DNA of 38,792 nt from an uncultured Oscillibacter sp. (GCA_947382875.1 CANDBG010000019.1:1-38792); one strand, 5' to 3'; positions 13,694 to 22,167 are shown, numbered from the stretch's first letter. Notes: a model not told the origin generated them from the letters alone. Program-made: numbers and translations.

Positions 13694-14443
13694 ATGCGGA
13701 TTATCATTTCCCCGGCGAAGAAAATGATTGTGGACACGGACAGCTTTTCCATTGACGGTCCGCCCGTCTTTCTGGAGCAGGCCGAACGGCTGAAAGCGGC
13801 CCTGCAAAGCATGTCCTCCAAGGAGCTGCAAGCCCTCTGGAAATGCAATGACTCCATCGCCAAGCTGAATGTAGAGCGGCTGAACCATATGGACCTGCGC
13901 CGCCGTCTCACGCCCGCCATTCTCTCCTATGAGGGGATTCAATACCAATACATGGCCCCCGGCGTGATGGAGACGGGCCAGCTGGACTACCTCCGAGAGC
14001 ACTTGCGCATCCTGTCCGGTTTCTACGGCCTGCTGCGGCCCTTTGACGGCGTGACTCCTTACCGCCTGGAAATGCAGGCCCGGCTGGCCGTGGACGGCTG
14101 CCGGGACCTGTACCAGTTCTGGGGGGACCGTCTGGCTCATCAACTGGCGGATGAGACGGATTTTGTGCTGAATCTGGCCTCCAAAGAGTACAGCAAGGCA
14201 GTACAGCCCCACCTGCCGGGGGCGGTCCACTTTGTGACCTGCGCCTTCGGCGAGTGGAAGGACGGCAAGGTCGTCGAAAAGGGCACCATGTGCAAGATGG
14301 CCCGGGGGCAGATGGTCCGCTGGCTGGCGGAGAACAACGTCACCGAGCGGGCGGATATCCGGGCTTTTGATCAGCTGGGGTATCGTTTTCACGCGGAACT
14401 GTCAACGGAAGAGCACGATGTGTTTCTTAAGGAAGCTAAATGA
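13694..14443 (+). CDS. yaaA: Peroxide stress protein YaaA
   Basis: A 249-residue protein, the normal length of the YaaA/DUF328 family. It opens with MRIIISPAKKM, the family hallmark, and carries LSYEGIQYQYM, the GFYGLLRPFDGVTPYRLEM block and a C-terminal GYRFHAELSTEEHDVFLK. In Escherichia coli YaaA lowers free iron and DNA damage during hydrogen peroxide stress, and the fold binds DNA; the same role is inferred here. The ATG at 13694 is used; an in-frame TTG at 13676 lies close to the -10 box. It is the only plus-strand housekeeping-type gene nearby and appears to stand alone. Confidence 0.93.
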   Translation: MRIIISPAKKMIVDTDSFSIDGPPVFLEQAERLKAALQSMSSKELQALWKCNDSIAKLNVERLNHMDLRRRLTPAILSYEGIQYQYMAPGVMETGQLDYLREHLRILSGFYGLLRPFDGVTPYRLEMQARLAVDGCRDLYQFWGDRLAHQLADETDFVLNLASKEYSKAVQPHLPGAVHFVTCAFGEWKDGKVVEKGTMCKMARGQMVRWLAENNVTERADIRAFDQLGYRFHAELSTEEHDVFLKEAK

Positions 14444-14723
14444 TAAAAGAGCTCCTTACCCATGTTGCTTGCGGACAGCCATGCGCCTGACTCAAATTCA
14501 GGACGCAGTGGGTCCTAAATCGACATTTCGTTGGTATTCTGAAGATAATCCGTTAAAACGGAACGCGGTGCGTTCCAAAACTATGAGACGAAACCGCTTC
14601 TCATTCCAGACGAAAATCTTATCGCTATTATAACAAATTCCACCTCAATCCACAACTAGAATCATTTTGCCTCGTTTCTTTATACATTACTTTTTAATCC
14701 TTTACCAGACACGATTTCTGCCG
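14444..14723. other. Intergenic stretch without a gene
   Basis: Between yaaA and the toxin-antitoxin promoter no frame gives a believable product. A perfect 7-bp hairpin (GGAACGC/GCGTTCC around GGT, 14560-14576) may help end yaaA transcription, though only short T-runs lie beyond it. Confidence 0.45.
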
Positions 14724-14752
14724 TTGACGACCGGGAATAATTTCGTTATAAT
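14724..14752 (+). promoter_or_regulatory. Predicted promoter of the Phd/ParE-type toxin-antitoxin pair
   Basis: TTGACG (14724-14729) and consensus TATAAT (14747-14752) are 17 bp apart, 35 bp before the antitoxin start. This is the strongest promoter-like match in the window and suits a constantly produced, self-repressed module. Confidence 0.75.
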
Positions 14753-14786
14753 AAAGATAGAATAAATGCAGGGGGGAGCGGTTCCT

Positions 14787-15053
14787 ATGATGATAAAATC
14801 GGCTACTATGCTGCGCAATGACTATGACAAAATGGTTCAGCTTTCCAAGGAGAAGCAGGAGCCAATCTTCATCACCCGCAATGGCGAGGGCGAAATGGTA
14901 TTTCTCCCGCAAGAGCTCTGGGAAAAACGAGAGGCTGAATTGGACCTGCTGGCGGAGATGCTCCGCCGGGAACAAAACCGCGTTGCCGGAGCGCGGACAT
15001 TCTCCATGGATGATCTGCGCAAAGTCGCGGAGGATGTTCTGAATGAAGGTTGA
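14787..15053 (+). CDS. Phd/YefM-type antitoxin
   Basis: An 88-residue protein with the Phd/YefM pattern: an N-terminal DNA-binding half (SATMLRNDYDKMVQLSKEKQEPIFITRNGEGEMVFLP) and a helical C-terminal toxin-binding half (ELDLLAEMLRREQNR, FSMDDLRKVAEDVL). Such antitoxins neutralise the partner toxin by direct binding and repress their own promoter. The ATG at 14787 follows GGGGGAG at 8 bases; a second ATG is adjacent at 14790. The last 11 bp overlap the toxin gene, so translation is coupled, as usual for these pairs. Confidence 0.88.
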   Translation: MMIKSATMLRNDYDKMVQLSKEKQEPIFITRNGEGEMVFLPQELWEKREAELDLLAEMLRREQNRVAGARTFSMDDLRKVAEDVLNEG

Positions 15054-15351
15054 GTGGCTCTACGAGGCCCAATGCGAATTTCGGGATTTCCTCATTTATT
15101 ACAAAACGCAGGTCGGCGAACCCTACGCCAGAAAATTCTCCGATAAGATATTAGGGCAAGTTCAGCAGTTGGCCTCTTTCCCGGAGATGGGCGTGCTGAA
15201 AAAGGCGACCCTGATGGGGAAATACGGTTTTCGGGCGTTGTTCATCGGCCAATATGTCTGCGTCTATAAAATCGAAGGGGATACCGTTCTGGTCTATCAC
15301 CTGGCAGACGCAAGGAGGAATTATATCTATCACATTTTTGGGTTGGAATAA
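15043..15351 (+). CDS. ParE/RelE-superfamily toxin
   Basis: A 102-residue protein with the RelE/ParE fold pattern: EWLYEAQCEFRDFLIYYKTQVGE (helical hairpin), ARKFSDKILGQVQQLASFPEMG, then the beta-strand core with YGFRALFIGQYVCVYKIEGDTVLVYHLADARRNY. The FPEMG turn and the RRNY end are typical of the ParE branch, whose known members poison DNA gyrase, while RelE members cut mRNA on the ribosome; I cannot separate the two by eye. It overlaps the antitoxin gene by 11 bp and is followed by a strong terminator. Confidence 0.87.
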   Translation: MKVEWLYEAQCEFRDFLIYYKTQVGEPYARKFSDKILGQVQQLASFPEMGVLKKATLMGKYGFRALFIGQYVCVYKIEGDTVLVYHLADARRNYIYHIFGLE

Positions 15352-15369
15352 ACGTACCTGCCTCATTGC

Positions 15370-15398
15370 AAAGGCCCACGGTGTAACCGTGGGCCTTT
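15370..15398. terminator. Terminator shared by two convergent toxin-antitoxin modules
   Basis: A perfect 12-bp stem (AAAGGCCCACGG with CCGTGGGCCTTT) around the loop TGTAA lies between the ParE-type and PIN-type toxin stops. A T-rich tail follows on the plus strand. Confidence 0.85.
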
Positions 15399-15408
15399 CT
15401 ATTCTGTG

Positions 15409-15813
15409 CTATACAGAAACAATGCACTTCTCATTGTAATACGGCAGCAGAGAATCATGGGTCAAAAAGGACATATTCTCCGCCTTGGCCTGTGCGATCA
15501 GCATCCGGTCAAAGGGGTCATGGTGGGGCGGAGCGCCGGCGGCGCGGGTGATCGTCTCCAGCGCGAACACATGCCTGTCCCGCATCTCTACAGGCAGGAA
15601 ACCCGCCTCCTGACAATATTGGGAAAGTTCCTTTCCCGAAAATGTCACATTCTCGGGGTGGAGCGCGTGCTTGATGGCCACCTCCCACACGGACACGGCG
15701 CTGTAATAAATCGCATTATCTGGGTCAAGAATCAGCTCCCGGGCTTTTTCGGACAGCCGTGGGTCCTCGTTCAGGGCCCAAATCAGAATATGGGTGTCCA
15801 GCAGCAGATTCAT
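15409..15813 (-). CDS. PIN-domain toxin (VapC-like)
   Basis: A 134-residue PIN-domain ribonuclease. The acidic metal site is visible: Asp in NLLLDTHILIWAL, Glu in YYSAVSVWEVAIKHAL, Asp in HHDPFDRMLIAQAKAE, and the last Asp in FLTHDSLL. The HxDPFDR motif is characteristic of this PIN subgroup. Family toxins cut specific RNAs such as tRNA or rRNA when freed from the antitoxin. The start overlaps the antitoxin stop by 4 bp. The gene runs tail to tail against the ParE-type toxin, with the shared terminator between them. Confidence 0.9.
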   Translation of the reverse strand: MNLLLDTHILIWALNEDPRLSEKARELILDPDNAIYYSAVSVWEVAIKHALHPENVTFSGKELSQYCQEAGFLPVEMRDRHVFALETITRAAGAPPHHDPFDRMLIAQAKAENMSFLTHDSLLPYYNEKCIVSV

Positions 15814-16052
15814 AGGGCCGCCCCTCCAAACAGTTGGGCAATCTCACCGTTGTCCCGGTCAAGGTCGCCGGGCGATTGGAGCTTGCCCTTTGCAATTCCA
15901 ATCCGCTTTGATACCGGCGCGTCATTGTAAACCGTCATTTTCACCACCGGCTTCCCATACCGCGCGATGATGATATGGTCTTCTTTCCCTGTTTCGATCA
16001 ATCGAATCAGCTTGGACAGCTCTGTCTTTGCCTCCAAAATATTTACCTGCAT
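15810..16052 (-). CDS. Phd-family antitoxin partner of the PIN toxin
   Basis: An 80-residue protein with the Phd/YefM DNA-binding pattern (MQVNILEAKTELSKLIRLIE, then IIIARYGKPVVKMTVY) and a short C-terminal toxin-binding tail (DRDNGEIAQLFGG). It pairs with the downstream PIN toxin, whose start it overlaps. The ATG at 16052 is chosen because AGGAGGGC lies 8 bases upstream; the ATG at 16058 is too close to it. Its promoter lies directly upstream, next to a GACCAA/TTGGTC repeat that is a plausible site for self-repression. Confidence 0.87.
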   Translation of the reverse strand: MQVNILEAKTELSKLIRLIETGKEDHIIIARYGKPVVKMTVYNDAPVSKRIGIAKGKLQSPGDLDRDNGEIAQLFGGAAL

Positions 16053-16074
16053 GACCATGCCCTCCTTTCATTTT

Positions 16075-16137
16075 TGACCAAACTGGTCCTGTTGGTCTTC
16101 TTGACTATATTATATGCAAATACACGCTGGAAAGCAA
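16075..16137 (-). promoter_or_regulatory. Promoter and operator-like repeat of the PIN toxin module
   Basis: On the minus strand, TTGCTT (16137-16132) and TATAAT (16114-16109) are 17 bp apart, with TGCA before the -10 box. Between the -10 box and the antitoxin start lies an inverted repeat, GACCAA and TTGGTC at about 16076-16097, likely bound by the antitoxin. Confidence 0.65.
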
Positions 16138-16155
16138 CCCCAAATTTTGGTCAGG

Positions 16156-16335
16156 CTATGTACCCCACCCCATCCGTTTCCCCACTCCCATCATCCCCCC
16201 GCAGAACCGCTCCCACGGCTCCAATGTTATCAGCGACGGGTCGCCTTCGCGGATACGCATGGTGCGGCGGATTTCCTTGGGAATAACTACTCGGCCAAGG
16301 TCGTCAATGCGCCGCACGATTCCAGTTGCCTTCAT
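16156..16335 (-). CDS. AbrB/SpoVT-like transition regulator, shortened with atypical tail
   Basis: The first 34 residues are a near-standard AbrB/SpoVT swapped-hairpin DNA-binding domain (MKATGIVRRIDDLGRVVIPK, EIRRTMRIREGDP). After REGD the usual continuation of the family, a short beta hairpin and in SpoVT a GAF-like domain, is missing. Instead 25 unrelated residues end in ERFCGGMMGVGKRMGWGT. Total length is 59 residues. The start has AAGGAG upstream. It may still dimerise and bind DNA, or be a decayed copy; AbrB-type proteins control the shift from growth to sporulation. A similar tail is found in inverted orientation at 16630-16697, which suggests rearrangement. Confidence 0.65.
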   Translation of the reverse strand: MKATGIVRRIDDLGRVVIPKEIRRTMRIREGDPSLITLEPWERFCGGMMGVGKRMGWGT

Positions 16336-16629
16336 ATTCAAAACTCCTTTTCTCTGTTCATTGCTATGTCTGTCTGGCAAAAGATAGTATACGCAATATT
16401 TCCTGTGCAATACTGCTGCCACCCTTGGGGATGTTTGGAAATTGATAAACAAAGGCTTTTCGACAGACAAACATTCCGGAAGCAGCGGACAGCAGTTCCG
16501 GATCTCTGAGCTGGACGATTGACGCTGCATTTAAGACGGTAGAGCTTGCGGCTCGTGGTCTTGCAGAAAGCGGAGGAGATCGATCAGAGTAGGTCACACG
16601 TCTCCTGGAAACTGCTCAAAATCCGATTT
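16336..16629. other. Gene-poor stretch between AbrB-like gene and DUF1810 gene
   Basis: No believable coding frame is seen on either strand over about 300 bases. It lies between two inverted related sequences and may be debris of a rearranged region. The AbrB-like promoter presumably lies at its left edge. Confidence 0.4.
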
Positions 16630-16697
16630 TCGACGGCTGGAGCAGCGGTTTTGGGGTGGGATGTTAAGGTTGAAAAAGCGGATGAGATGGGGTACAT
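16630..16697 (+). repeat. Inverted, diverged copy of the AbrB-like gene's 3' tail
   Basis: Read on the plus strand it would encode LEQRFWGGMLRLKKRMRWGT and then a stop, matching the LEPWERFCGGMM and KRMGWGT tail of the AbrB-like gene on the minus strand. The DNA also matches: TATGTACCCCA and CATCCG occur in both, in opposite orientation. It overlaps the 3' end of the DUF1810 gene. Confidence 0.5.
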
Positions 16698-17122
16698 AAG
16701 GTTTTCAACAGCTTTAAGGTCTGGATGTCCTGCTGGCCGTGGAAGTATTTTTCCAGAACATCCAAAAAGATTTGGTTGTCGCTGCACGCGTTGGCAAACA
16801 GCGTCATGGACGATTTCAGCTTCATGTAATCTGGAACGCCAAACACCGCCCGTGCATCACTTCCAGCAAGCTCCATCAAAGCCGCGCAAATCTCCCGGAG
16901 GTTTCCGCCCAAATATGGGTCGTCCCAAAAAGCCGCCGCTTCTTCCCGGTTTGCAATGCCGAAATATTCTGACGTTGAACTCCTTCCCAAGCCCTTGAGC
17001 TGGGGGAATATATACCACATCCAATGGCTGGTCTTTCGTCCCCTCTTTATTTCGGACAATGCCGTTTGATAATCTTCGCGCTGCGCTTTTATAAACCGGT
17101 CTAAATGATATTGTGATTTCAT
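16664..17122 (-). CDS. DUF1810 family protein
   Basis: A 152-residue protein of the DUF1810 family. Family-typical blocks are LDRFIKAQREDYQTALSEIKRG, SHWMWYIFPQLKGLGRS, the YFGIANREEAAAF segment and YLGGNLREICAALMELAG, with a C-terminal FLDVLEKYFHGQQD. Cytoplasmic, biochemical role unknown. The ATG at 17122 follows an AGGAGG-rich ribosome site; the frame is open upstream to 17311 but that part overlaps the broken ATPase gene. The ATG overlaps the stop of that fragment (ATGA), so it may be read by coupling. Its 3' end overlaps the inverted tail repeat. Confidence 0.85.
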   Translation of the reverse strand: MKSQYHLDRFIKAQREDYQTALSEIKRGRKTSHWMWYIFPQLKGLGRSSTSEYFGIANREEAAAFWDDPYLGGNLREICAALMELAGSDARAVFGVPDYMKLKSSMTLFANACSDNQIFLDVLEKYFHGQQDIQTLKLLKTLCTPSHPLFQP

Positions 17123-17505
17123 AAATACCTCCTCCTCTTTTTTCGTTTTAACAAACGATTCCATAATCTTACAGACGTTGCTTCTCTCTGCCAATGGAGA
17201 AAAAAGCGTCCTTTTGCTACGCTCCCGTGGGGCGATGTACCATCCGCCACAGCGCATTTCAGCTCCGGTATGACCACGCCGTCCAGAGAATCCGGGTCGC
17301 CGGAACACCATAAATACTCCACTGCTGTCCCGGCCTGTTCCATTGTGCGGCCAATCTCCCGCATGAACGTATTTTTCCCTACGCCCGGTCCGCCCTTCAA
17401 TACCATCAAATCGTATGTATCCTCGATATCTACCAGTTCTGGAAACAGATTCTGAAAGCCCTCGCCGCTGTTTGCGCCGACGAAAAAATTTGTCACCTGT
17501 GCCAT
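17119..17505 (-). pseudogene. Truncated ATPase gene (PRK06851-like N-terminal fragment)
   Basis: From the ATG at 17505 (GGGAGG upstream) the first 93 residues look intact: QVTNFFVGANSGEGFQNLF, a P-loop MVLKGGPGVGKNTFMREIG, YLWCSGDPDSLDG and VVIPELKCAVADGTSPH. These resemble a two-P-loop ATPase family of roughly 380 residues, in which DGTSPH continues into a longer conserved segment. Here the reading runs into about 35 unrelated basic residues and stops, so most of the protein, including the second P-loop half, is lost, probably by deletion near 17227. The stop overlaps the DUF1810 start. A residual function for the fragment cannot be excluded but is unlikely. Confidence 0.7.
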
Positions 17506-17591
17506 GTGATGACCTCCCTGAGTTTTTTCACTTTCAGGGTATGCCAAAACAGTCCCGTTTGACAATGCCTGGAAATAATTCCTGTGAAAAA

Positions 17592-17624
17592 GCGGAGTTT
17601 CCCTGCCGGACAAGGAAACTCCGC
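17592..17624 (-). terminator. Intrinsic terminator of the lon-ysxC unit
   Basis: A perfect 11-bp stem, GCGGAGTTTCC with GGAAACTCCGC, is followed on the minus strand by TTTTTC. It lies about 25 bp after the ysxC stop. Confidence 0.85.
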
Positions 17625-17648
17625 CTGTTTTATATGCTTCTCAAAAGG

Positions 17649-18245
17649 TCATAATCCATCGCCGCAGGCCATGTTCAGCAGACGGAGTAATTCTTCCTTG
17701 CCTGCGCCCTTTTCCGCAGAAAAGGGAATCAGCCAGTCCTCTTCCCCCAGCTCCAGGGTTTCCTGGATCAAGGCCAATGCTGGTTCTATCTGACTCTTTT
17801 TCAGCTTATCCAGCTTGTTTGCAACCACAATTTTCGGACAGCCCGTCTCCCGAAACCAAGAATTCATGATCACATCATCCGTCGTCGGCTTGTGCCGGAT
17901 GTCGACAATCAACACGCCGGCGGTGATATGAGCTTGCTGAAAATAGCAGTCCATCAAACGGCCCCAGCGTTCTTTTTCCGCCTTGGAAACCTTGGCGTAG
18001 CCGTAGCCGGGCAGGTCCACCAGGTACGCCCGCCGGTCGACCAGATAGTAATTGACCTGGGTGGTCTTTCCGGGAGACGCACCCACATAAGCCAGGTTTT
18101 TCCGGCCTAATAAACGGTTAATCACCGAGGACTTTCCCACGTTCGACCGCCCTGCAAATGCAAACTGCGGCAAGCCGTCCCATAAAAATTGCTCTTTCGC
18201 TGCGGCGGAACGCACAAACTCCGCCTTTCCAAAGTTCAAACCCAT
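17649..18245 (-). CDS. ysxC: Ribosome biogenesis GTPase YsxC/EngB
   Basis: A protein of about 198 residues, the usual length of this essential GTPase that helps assemble the large ribosomal subunit. GTPase motifs are clear: G1 AFAGRSNVGKSSVINRL, G2 region GASPGKTTQVNYY, G3 LVDLPGYGYAKVSKAE, G4 VVANKLDKLKKS and G5 FSAEKGAGKEEL. The ATG at 18245 is preferred over 18251 because GAGGGA is then 6 bases upstream. It lies 12 bp after lon and ends at a strong terminator, the standard lon-ysxC arrangement of Firmicutes. Confidence 0.96.
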   Translation of the reverse strand: MGLNFGKAEFVRSAAAKEQFLWDGLPQFAFAGRSNVGKSSVINRLLGRKNLAYVGASPGKTTQVNYYLVDRRAYLVDLPGYGYAKVSKAEKERWGRLMDCYFQQAHITAGVLIVDIRHKPTTDDVIMNSWFRETGCPKIVVANKLDKLKKSQIEPALALIQETLELGEEDWLIPFSAEKGAGKEELLRLLNMACGDGL

Positions 18246-18257
18246 ACGCATTCCCTC

Positions 18258-20672
18258 TTACTGCCGGAGCGTGTCGCTGCCAGCGCCGCTCTCACAGCCG
18301 GAGAACACAGACAAAGTTTCCGGACGTTCCTCCCAGGCCGCCGGCGCAGCCGAACACAGGGCTTCTGCAAACACCTGCTCAACCGTCTCCACCGGGACAA
18401 ACCGCAGAAATGTCCGAACTTTTTGATCAATTTCTTCCAGATCCCGTTCATTGTCCTTGGGAATCAAAACCGTACCAATGCCATAGCGTTTGGCGGCCAT
18501 GGTTTTTTCTTTCAGCCCGCCAATGGCCAGTACCCGGCCCCGCAGCGTCACCTCGCCGGTCATGGCGATTCCGGCCCGGACTTTCCGGCCTGTCAGCGCG
18601 GAGAGCATGGCCGTAGTTACGGCAATTCCCGCCGACGGCCCATCCTTGGGGACCGCGCCCTCGGGGAAATGAACGTGTATATCCTTTGTTTTGTAAAAAT
18701 CGGTCGGAATTCCAAGTTCTGCCGCGCGGCTCCGCAGAAAGCTCAAAGCCGCCTGTGCCGATTCCTTCATCACGTCGCCCAGGTTGCCGGTCAGTTCCAG
18801 CTTGCCCGTGCCTTCCATGACGTTGACTTCCACTTCCAGAATTTCCCCGCCCGATTCCGTCCACGCTAAACCGTTCACTACGCCGATTTCCTCCCGGTCC
18901 GTGTGGACAGCCGGCGGGTACGGCTGACAGTCCAGCAGCTTGGGCAGGTCTTCCTCATTCACCTGCACCCGCTTGAGTTCCTCCGACAGCAGCCGCATAT
19001 CGGTCTTGCGGCAGATGGCCGCAATGCGCCGTTCCAGCTGCCGAACGCCGGATTCCCGGGTATAATCCCGGATGATGGTTCGGAAAATATCGTCGCTGAT
19101 TCGCAGCAGGGACTTGCGCAGGCCATGCTCCGCCAACTGCTTGGGCAGCAGATAACGCTTTGCAATCTGCACTTTTTCCTCGTCTGTGTAGCTGGACAGC
19201 CGAATGATCTCCATACGGTCCAGCAGAGGACGGGGAATGGTGTCCGTCGTATTGGCGGTGGTAATGAACATCACATGACTCAAGTTTATCGGGATTTCCA
19301 GGTAGTGGTCCCGGAAAGCGTGATTCTGCTCGCTGTCCAGCACTTCCAGAAGCGCGGCAGAAGGGTCGCCCCGGTAATCGCTTCCCAGCTTGTCGATCTC
19401 GTCCAGAAGCAGCAGCGGATTCATGGAACCGCCCCGGGTGATGGCTTCCACCACGCGCCCCGGCATGGACCCTATGTAGGTCCGCCGGTGTCCCCGGATA
19501 TCCGCCTCGTCCCGCACGCCGCCCAGAGACAGACGGGCCAGTTTCCGGTTCAGCGCCTTGGCGACGGAAATCGCAATGGACGTTTTGCCCACACCCGGCG
19601 GGCCAACCAAACACAGAATCTGTCCCTTGCCTTGGGGGTTCATCTGCCGCACAGCTATGGTTTCCAGGATTCTTTCCTTGACCTTCTCCATGCCGTAATG
19701 GTCCCGTTCCAGCACCTTACGGGCGGCGTCTACGCTGACACGTTCCCGGGTTTCGGTGTTCCAGGGCACTTCCAGGCAGGTGTCCAGGTAGTTTCGAATC
19801 ACAGACGCCTCGGCGCTTCCGTAGGACTGCCGAGCCAGCTTCGACACTTCCTTCAAAAGGTGATCACGGGAGTCCTCCTCCAGCTTGAGGCTCAGGATTT
19901 TTTCACGATAACTTTCAAGTTCGTCTTCCTCGTCGCCCTCACCCAGCTCGTTTTGCAGCACACGGATTTGTGTCCGCAGAATCTGATCCCGCTGGGTTCT
20001 TACCAGCTGATCCCGAATCTTGTCCTCCATTTCATGCTCGAACCCCAGCACATTGCACTCGCGGGACAAAAAGCCGATCAGCTTCCGCAGGCGGGCAAAG
20101 GGCGCCAATTCGTCCAGAATCTCCTGTTTGTCCGGGTGGCGCAGAGGAATATTTTGCGCGATAAAATCCGCCAGATAGCCCACTTCATGGCAGTCCATCA
20201 CAGCGGAAATAACTTCCTCCGGCACACTCCCCGCCAGCTGGGCGTAATCCCCAAACAGATTCCAGGCCTGCCGCAAAAGCGCTTCGGTCCGGGGGCTGCG
20301 GAGCAGGCTTTCCGAAAGCGTCTCCTCCTGCACCTCCTCCACGTTGGCCTGAAGGTATGGCACCGAATGCCATAAACGGTGCAGCCGCGCCCGGCGCAGA
20401 CCCTCCACAATGACCCGGACGGAATTGGACGACAGCCGCAGGACCTGTCGGATATGAGCCACCGTGCCCATCTTAAACAGGTCGTCTTCCTCCGGCAGCT
20501 CGATGCCAATTTCTTTCTGGGTGACCAGAAACACGTTCTGATCCGCCTCCATCGCCCGCTCCAGGGCCGCAATGGAAATCCGGCGCTCCACGTCAAAAGT
20601 CAGGTTCATATGGGGGAATACCGTCAGGCCCCGCAGCGCCAGGACGGGAATATTCATTGTCATCAATTCCAT
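18258..20672 (-). CDS. lon: ATP-dependent protease Lon
   Basis: An 804-residue LonA protease, full length. The N-terminal LAN substrate-binding domain starts at about residue 8 ([15 protein letters not shown]); a long coiled region spans about 210-300. The AAA+ module has Walker [11 protein letters not shown] at 356-365 and Walker [10 protein letters not shown] near 420. The protease domain has the catalytic dyad Ser680 in PKDGPSAG and Lys723 in GGLKEKT. Lon degrades misfolded and selected regulatory proteins as a soluble hexamer. The C-terminal 40 residues after VEQVFAEAL are a low-complexity extension. The start has AAAGGAAG upstream. It follows clpX after a terminator and so probably has its own promoter. 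Confidence 0.97.
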   Translation of the reverse strand: MELMTMNIPVLALRGLTVFPHMNLTFDVERRISIAALERAMEADQNVFLVTQKEIGIELPEEDDLFKMGTVAHIRQVLRLSSNSVRVIVEGLRRARLHRLWHSVPYLQANVEEVQEETLSESLLRSPRTEALLRQAWNLFGDYAQLAGSVPEEVISAVMDCHEVGYLADFIAQNIPLRHPDKQEILDELAPFARLRKLIGFLSRECNVLGFEHEMEDKIRDQLVRTQRDQILRTQIRVLQNELGEGDEEDELESYREKILSLKLEEDSRDHLLKEVSKLARQSYGSAEASVIRNYLDTCLEVPWNTETRERVSVDAARKVLERDHYGMEKVKERILETIAVRQMNPQGKGQILCLVGPPGVGKTSIAISVAKALNRKLARLSLGGVRDEADIRGHRRTYIGSMPGRVVEAITRGGSMNPLLLLDEIDKLGSDYRGDPSAALLEVLDSEQNHAFRDHYLEIPINLSHVMFITTANTTDTIPRPLLDRMEIIRLSSYTDEEKVQIAKRYLLPKQLAEHGLRKSLLRISDDIFRTIIRDYTRESGVRQLERRIAAICRKTDMRLLSEELKRVQVNEEDLPKLLDCQPYPPAVHTDREEIGVVNGLAWTESGGEILEVEVNVMEGTGKLELTGNLGDVMKESAQAALSFLRSRAAELGIPTDFYKTKDIHVHFPEGAVPKDGPSAGIAVTTAMLSALTGRKVRAGIAMTGEVTLRGRVLAIGGLKEKTMAAKRYGIGTVLIPKDNERDLEEIDQKVRTFLRFVPVETVEQVFAEALCSAAPAAWEERPETLSVFSGCESGAGSDTLRQ

Positions 20673-20703
20673 AGGAATGCTTCCTTTCCGAAGAAACCCA
20701 AAA

Positions 20704-20752
20704 ATGCGGACGATACACGGTTGTACATGGAAACATCAATTACCGTCCGCAT
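20704..20752. promoter_or_regulatory. Long-range dyad in the lon promoter region
   Basis: ATGCGGACG (20704-20712) and CGTCCGCAT (20744-20752) are exact inverted copies 31 bases apart. A weak promoter, TTGATG then 18 bp then TATCGT on the minus strand, lies within the dyad, so a dimer or looped repressor could cover it. It is not a CIRCE element. Confidence 0.5.
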
Positions 20753-20787
20753 GGTAGTAAACTCTTTTCATAGGGAAAAAACGGACA

Positions 20788-20813
20788 GAGGAAGGGACCG
20801 GCGTCCCTTCCTC
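20788..20813 (-). terminator. Intrinsic terminator after clpX
   Basis: A perfect 11-bp stem, GAGGAAGGGAC with GTCCCTTCCTC around a 4-base loop, is followed on the minus strand by a T-rich tail containing TTTTTT. It lies 8 bp after the clpX stop and separates tig-clpP-clpX from lon. Confidence 0.88.
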
Positions 20814-20820
20814 CGATTTT

Positions 20821-22134
20821 TCATGACGCCGACTTCGGGGTTGATTTGCGGGATTTCCCGCCCTTGCCGGTGTTCAGCTTTACAGAATAGCTCACCTTGT
20901 CCGGGTCCCGCACCAGCTCCGGCTGGCTGTTCCCCTCCACACAGTCCTTGGTGACGATGGCCTTTACGATGGTTTGATCGGACGGAATATCGTACATGAT
21001 CTGCGTCAGCATCCCCTCCATCACGGCCCGCAGGCCCCGTGCGCCGATGTTGCGCTCGATGGCCTTATCGGCAATGGCGTCCAGGGCTTCCGGCTGAAAT
21101 TCCAGATCCACATCGTCATATTCCAGGAGCTTTTTATACTGCTTCACCAAAGCATTCTTGGGTTCCTGCAAAATACGCACCAGATCTTCGCGTTTCAGCG
21201 CGTTGAGCGGCGCAATGATGGGCAGACGGCCCACCAGCTCCGGGATAATGCCGAATTTCAGAAGATCATGGGGCTGGACCTCGTGCAGAATCTGGCTGAG
21301 GTCCTTTTCCTTTTTGCCCTGGACATCCGCACCAAAGCCGATGCTTTTCTTGTCCAGACGCCGCTCAATAATCTTTTCCAGCCCGTCAAAAGCGCCGCCG
21401 CAGATAAACAGAATGTTCTTTGTGTTGATCTGGATGAACTCCTGATGGGGGTGCTTGCGCCCGCCCTGGGGCGGCACGTTGGCGACAGTTCCCTCCACAA
21501 TTTTCAGCAGCGCCTGCTGTACGCCTTCGCCGGATACGTCCCGGGTAATGGAGGTGTTTTCGCTCTTGCGGGCAATTTTATCGATCTCGTCCACGTAGAT
21601 AATGCCGTGTTCGGCCCGTTCTACATCGAAATCCGCCGCCTGAAGCAGACGCAGCAGAATGTTTTCCACATCGTCGCCCACATAGCCGGCCTCCGTTAAA
21701 GTGGTTGCGTCGGCGATGGCGAACGGTACCCGCAAAATGCGCGCCAGCGTCTGGGCGAACAGTGTCTTGCCGGAACCGGTGGGGCCGAGCATCAGAATGT
21801 TGCTTTTTTGCAGCTCGACATCCTCGTCGCCGCCGAAGAAAATACGCTTATAGTGGTTGTAAACTGCGACGGACAGCGACACCTTGGCGTCCTCCTGCCC
21901 GATCACGTACTGATCCAGGATATCCCGAATCTCGCGGGGCGTGGGAAGCTGGTCCGGAATATCCTCCAGGGGGTCCGGACCCATCGGCTCAAAGCCGTCG
22001 TTTAAAATACTCATACAAAGCTGAACGCACTCATCACAAATGCGTACGCCGGGGCCTTGTATCATGCGATGAACCTGCTGCTCATGTTTGCCGCAGAAGG
22101 AACACCGCAGGGGCTTCTTGCCTTCGTCATTCAT
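20821..22134 (-). CDS. clpX: ATP-dependent Clp protease ATPase subunit ClpX
   Basis: A 437-residue AAA+ unfoldase. The N-terminal zinc-binding domain has Cys11, Cys14, Cys33 and Cys36 (RCSFCG, ICDEC). Walker A is LGPTGSGKT at 116-124, Walker B is [10 protein letters not shown], and the pore loop region is [17 protein letters not shown]. The IGF-type loop that docks on ClpP is seen as KSIGFGAD. It unfolds tagged substrates and feeds them to ClpP. The C-terminal Lys/Ser-rich tail is a lineage-type extension. It lies 33 bp after clpP in the same transcript. Confidence 0.97.
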   Translation of the reverse strand: MNDEGKKPLRCSFCGKHEQQVHRMIQGPGVRICDECVQLCMSILNDGFEPMGPDPLEDIPDQLPTPREIRDILDQYVIGQEDAKVSLSVAVYNHYKRIFFGGDEDVELQKSNILMLGPTGSGKTLFAQTLARILRVPFAIADATTLTEAGYVGDDVENILLRLLQAADFDVERAEHGIIYVDEIDKIARKSENTSITRDVSGEGVQQALLKIVEGTVANVPPQGGRKHPHQEFIQINTKNILFICGGAFDGLEKIIERRLDKKSIGFGADVQGKKEKDLSQILHEVQPHDLLKFGIIPELVGRLPIIAPLNALKREDLVRILQEPKNALVKQYKKLLEYDDVDLEFQPEALDAIADKAIERNIGARGLRAVMEGMLTQIMYDIPSDQTIVKAIVTKDCVEGNSQPELVRDPDKVSYSVKLNTGKGGKSRKSTPKSAS

Positions 22135-22167
22135 GGCACTACCTCTTGTCCTTGCTTTCCGGCGGGC

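Noticed and set aside
13609-13920. Long N-terminal extension of the amidohydrolase
   Set aside because: It overlaps yaaA on the other strand and its translation is not family-like; the start with a ribosome site is at 13608.
16364-16597. 77-codon minus-strand frame
   Set aside because: No ribosome site, no recognisable motif, and it lies in apparently rearranged sequence.
18903-20375. 490-codon plus-strand frame opposite lon
   Set aside because: Shadow of the complete Lon coding sequence; composition rich in His/Gln/Leu is typical of antisense translation.
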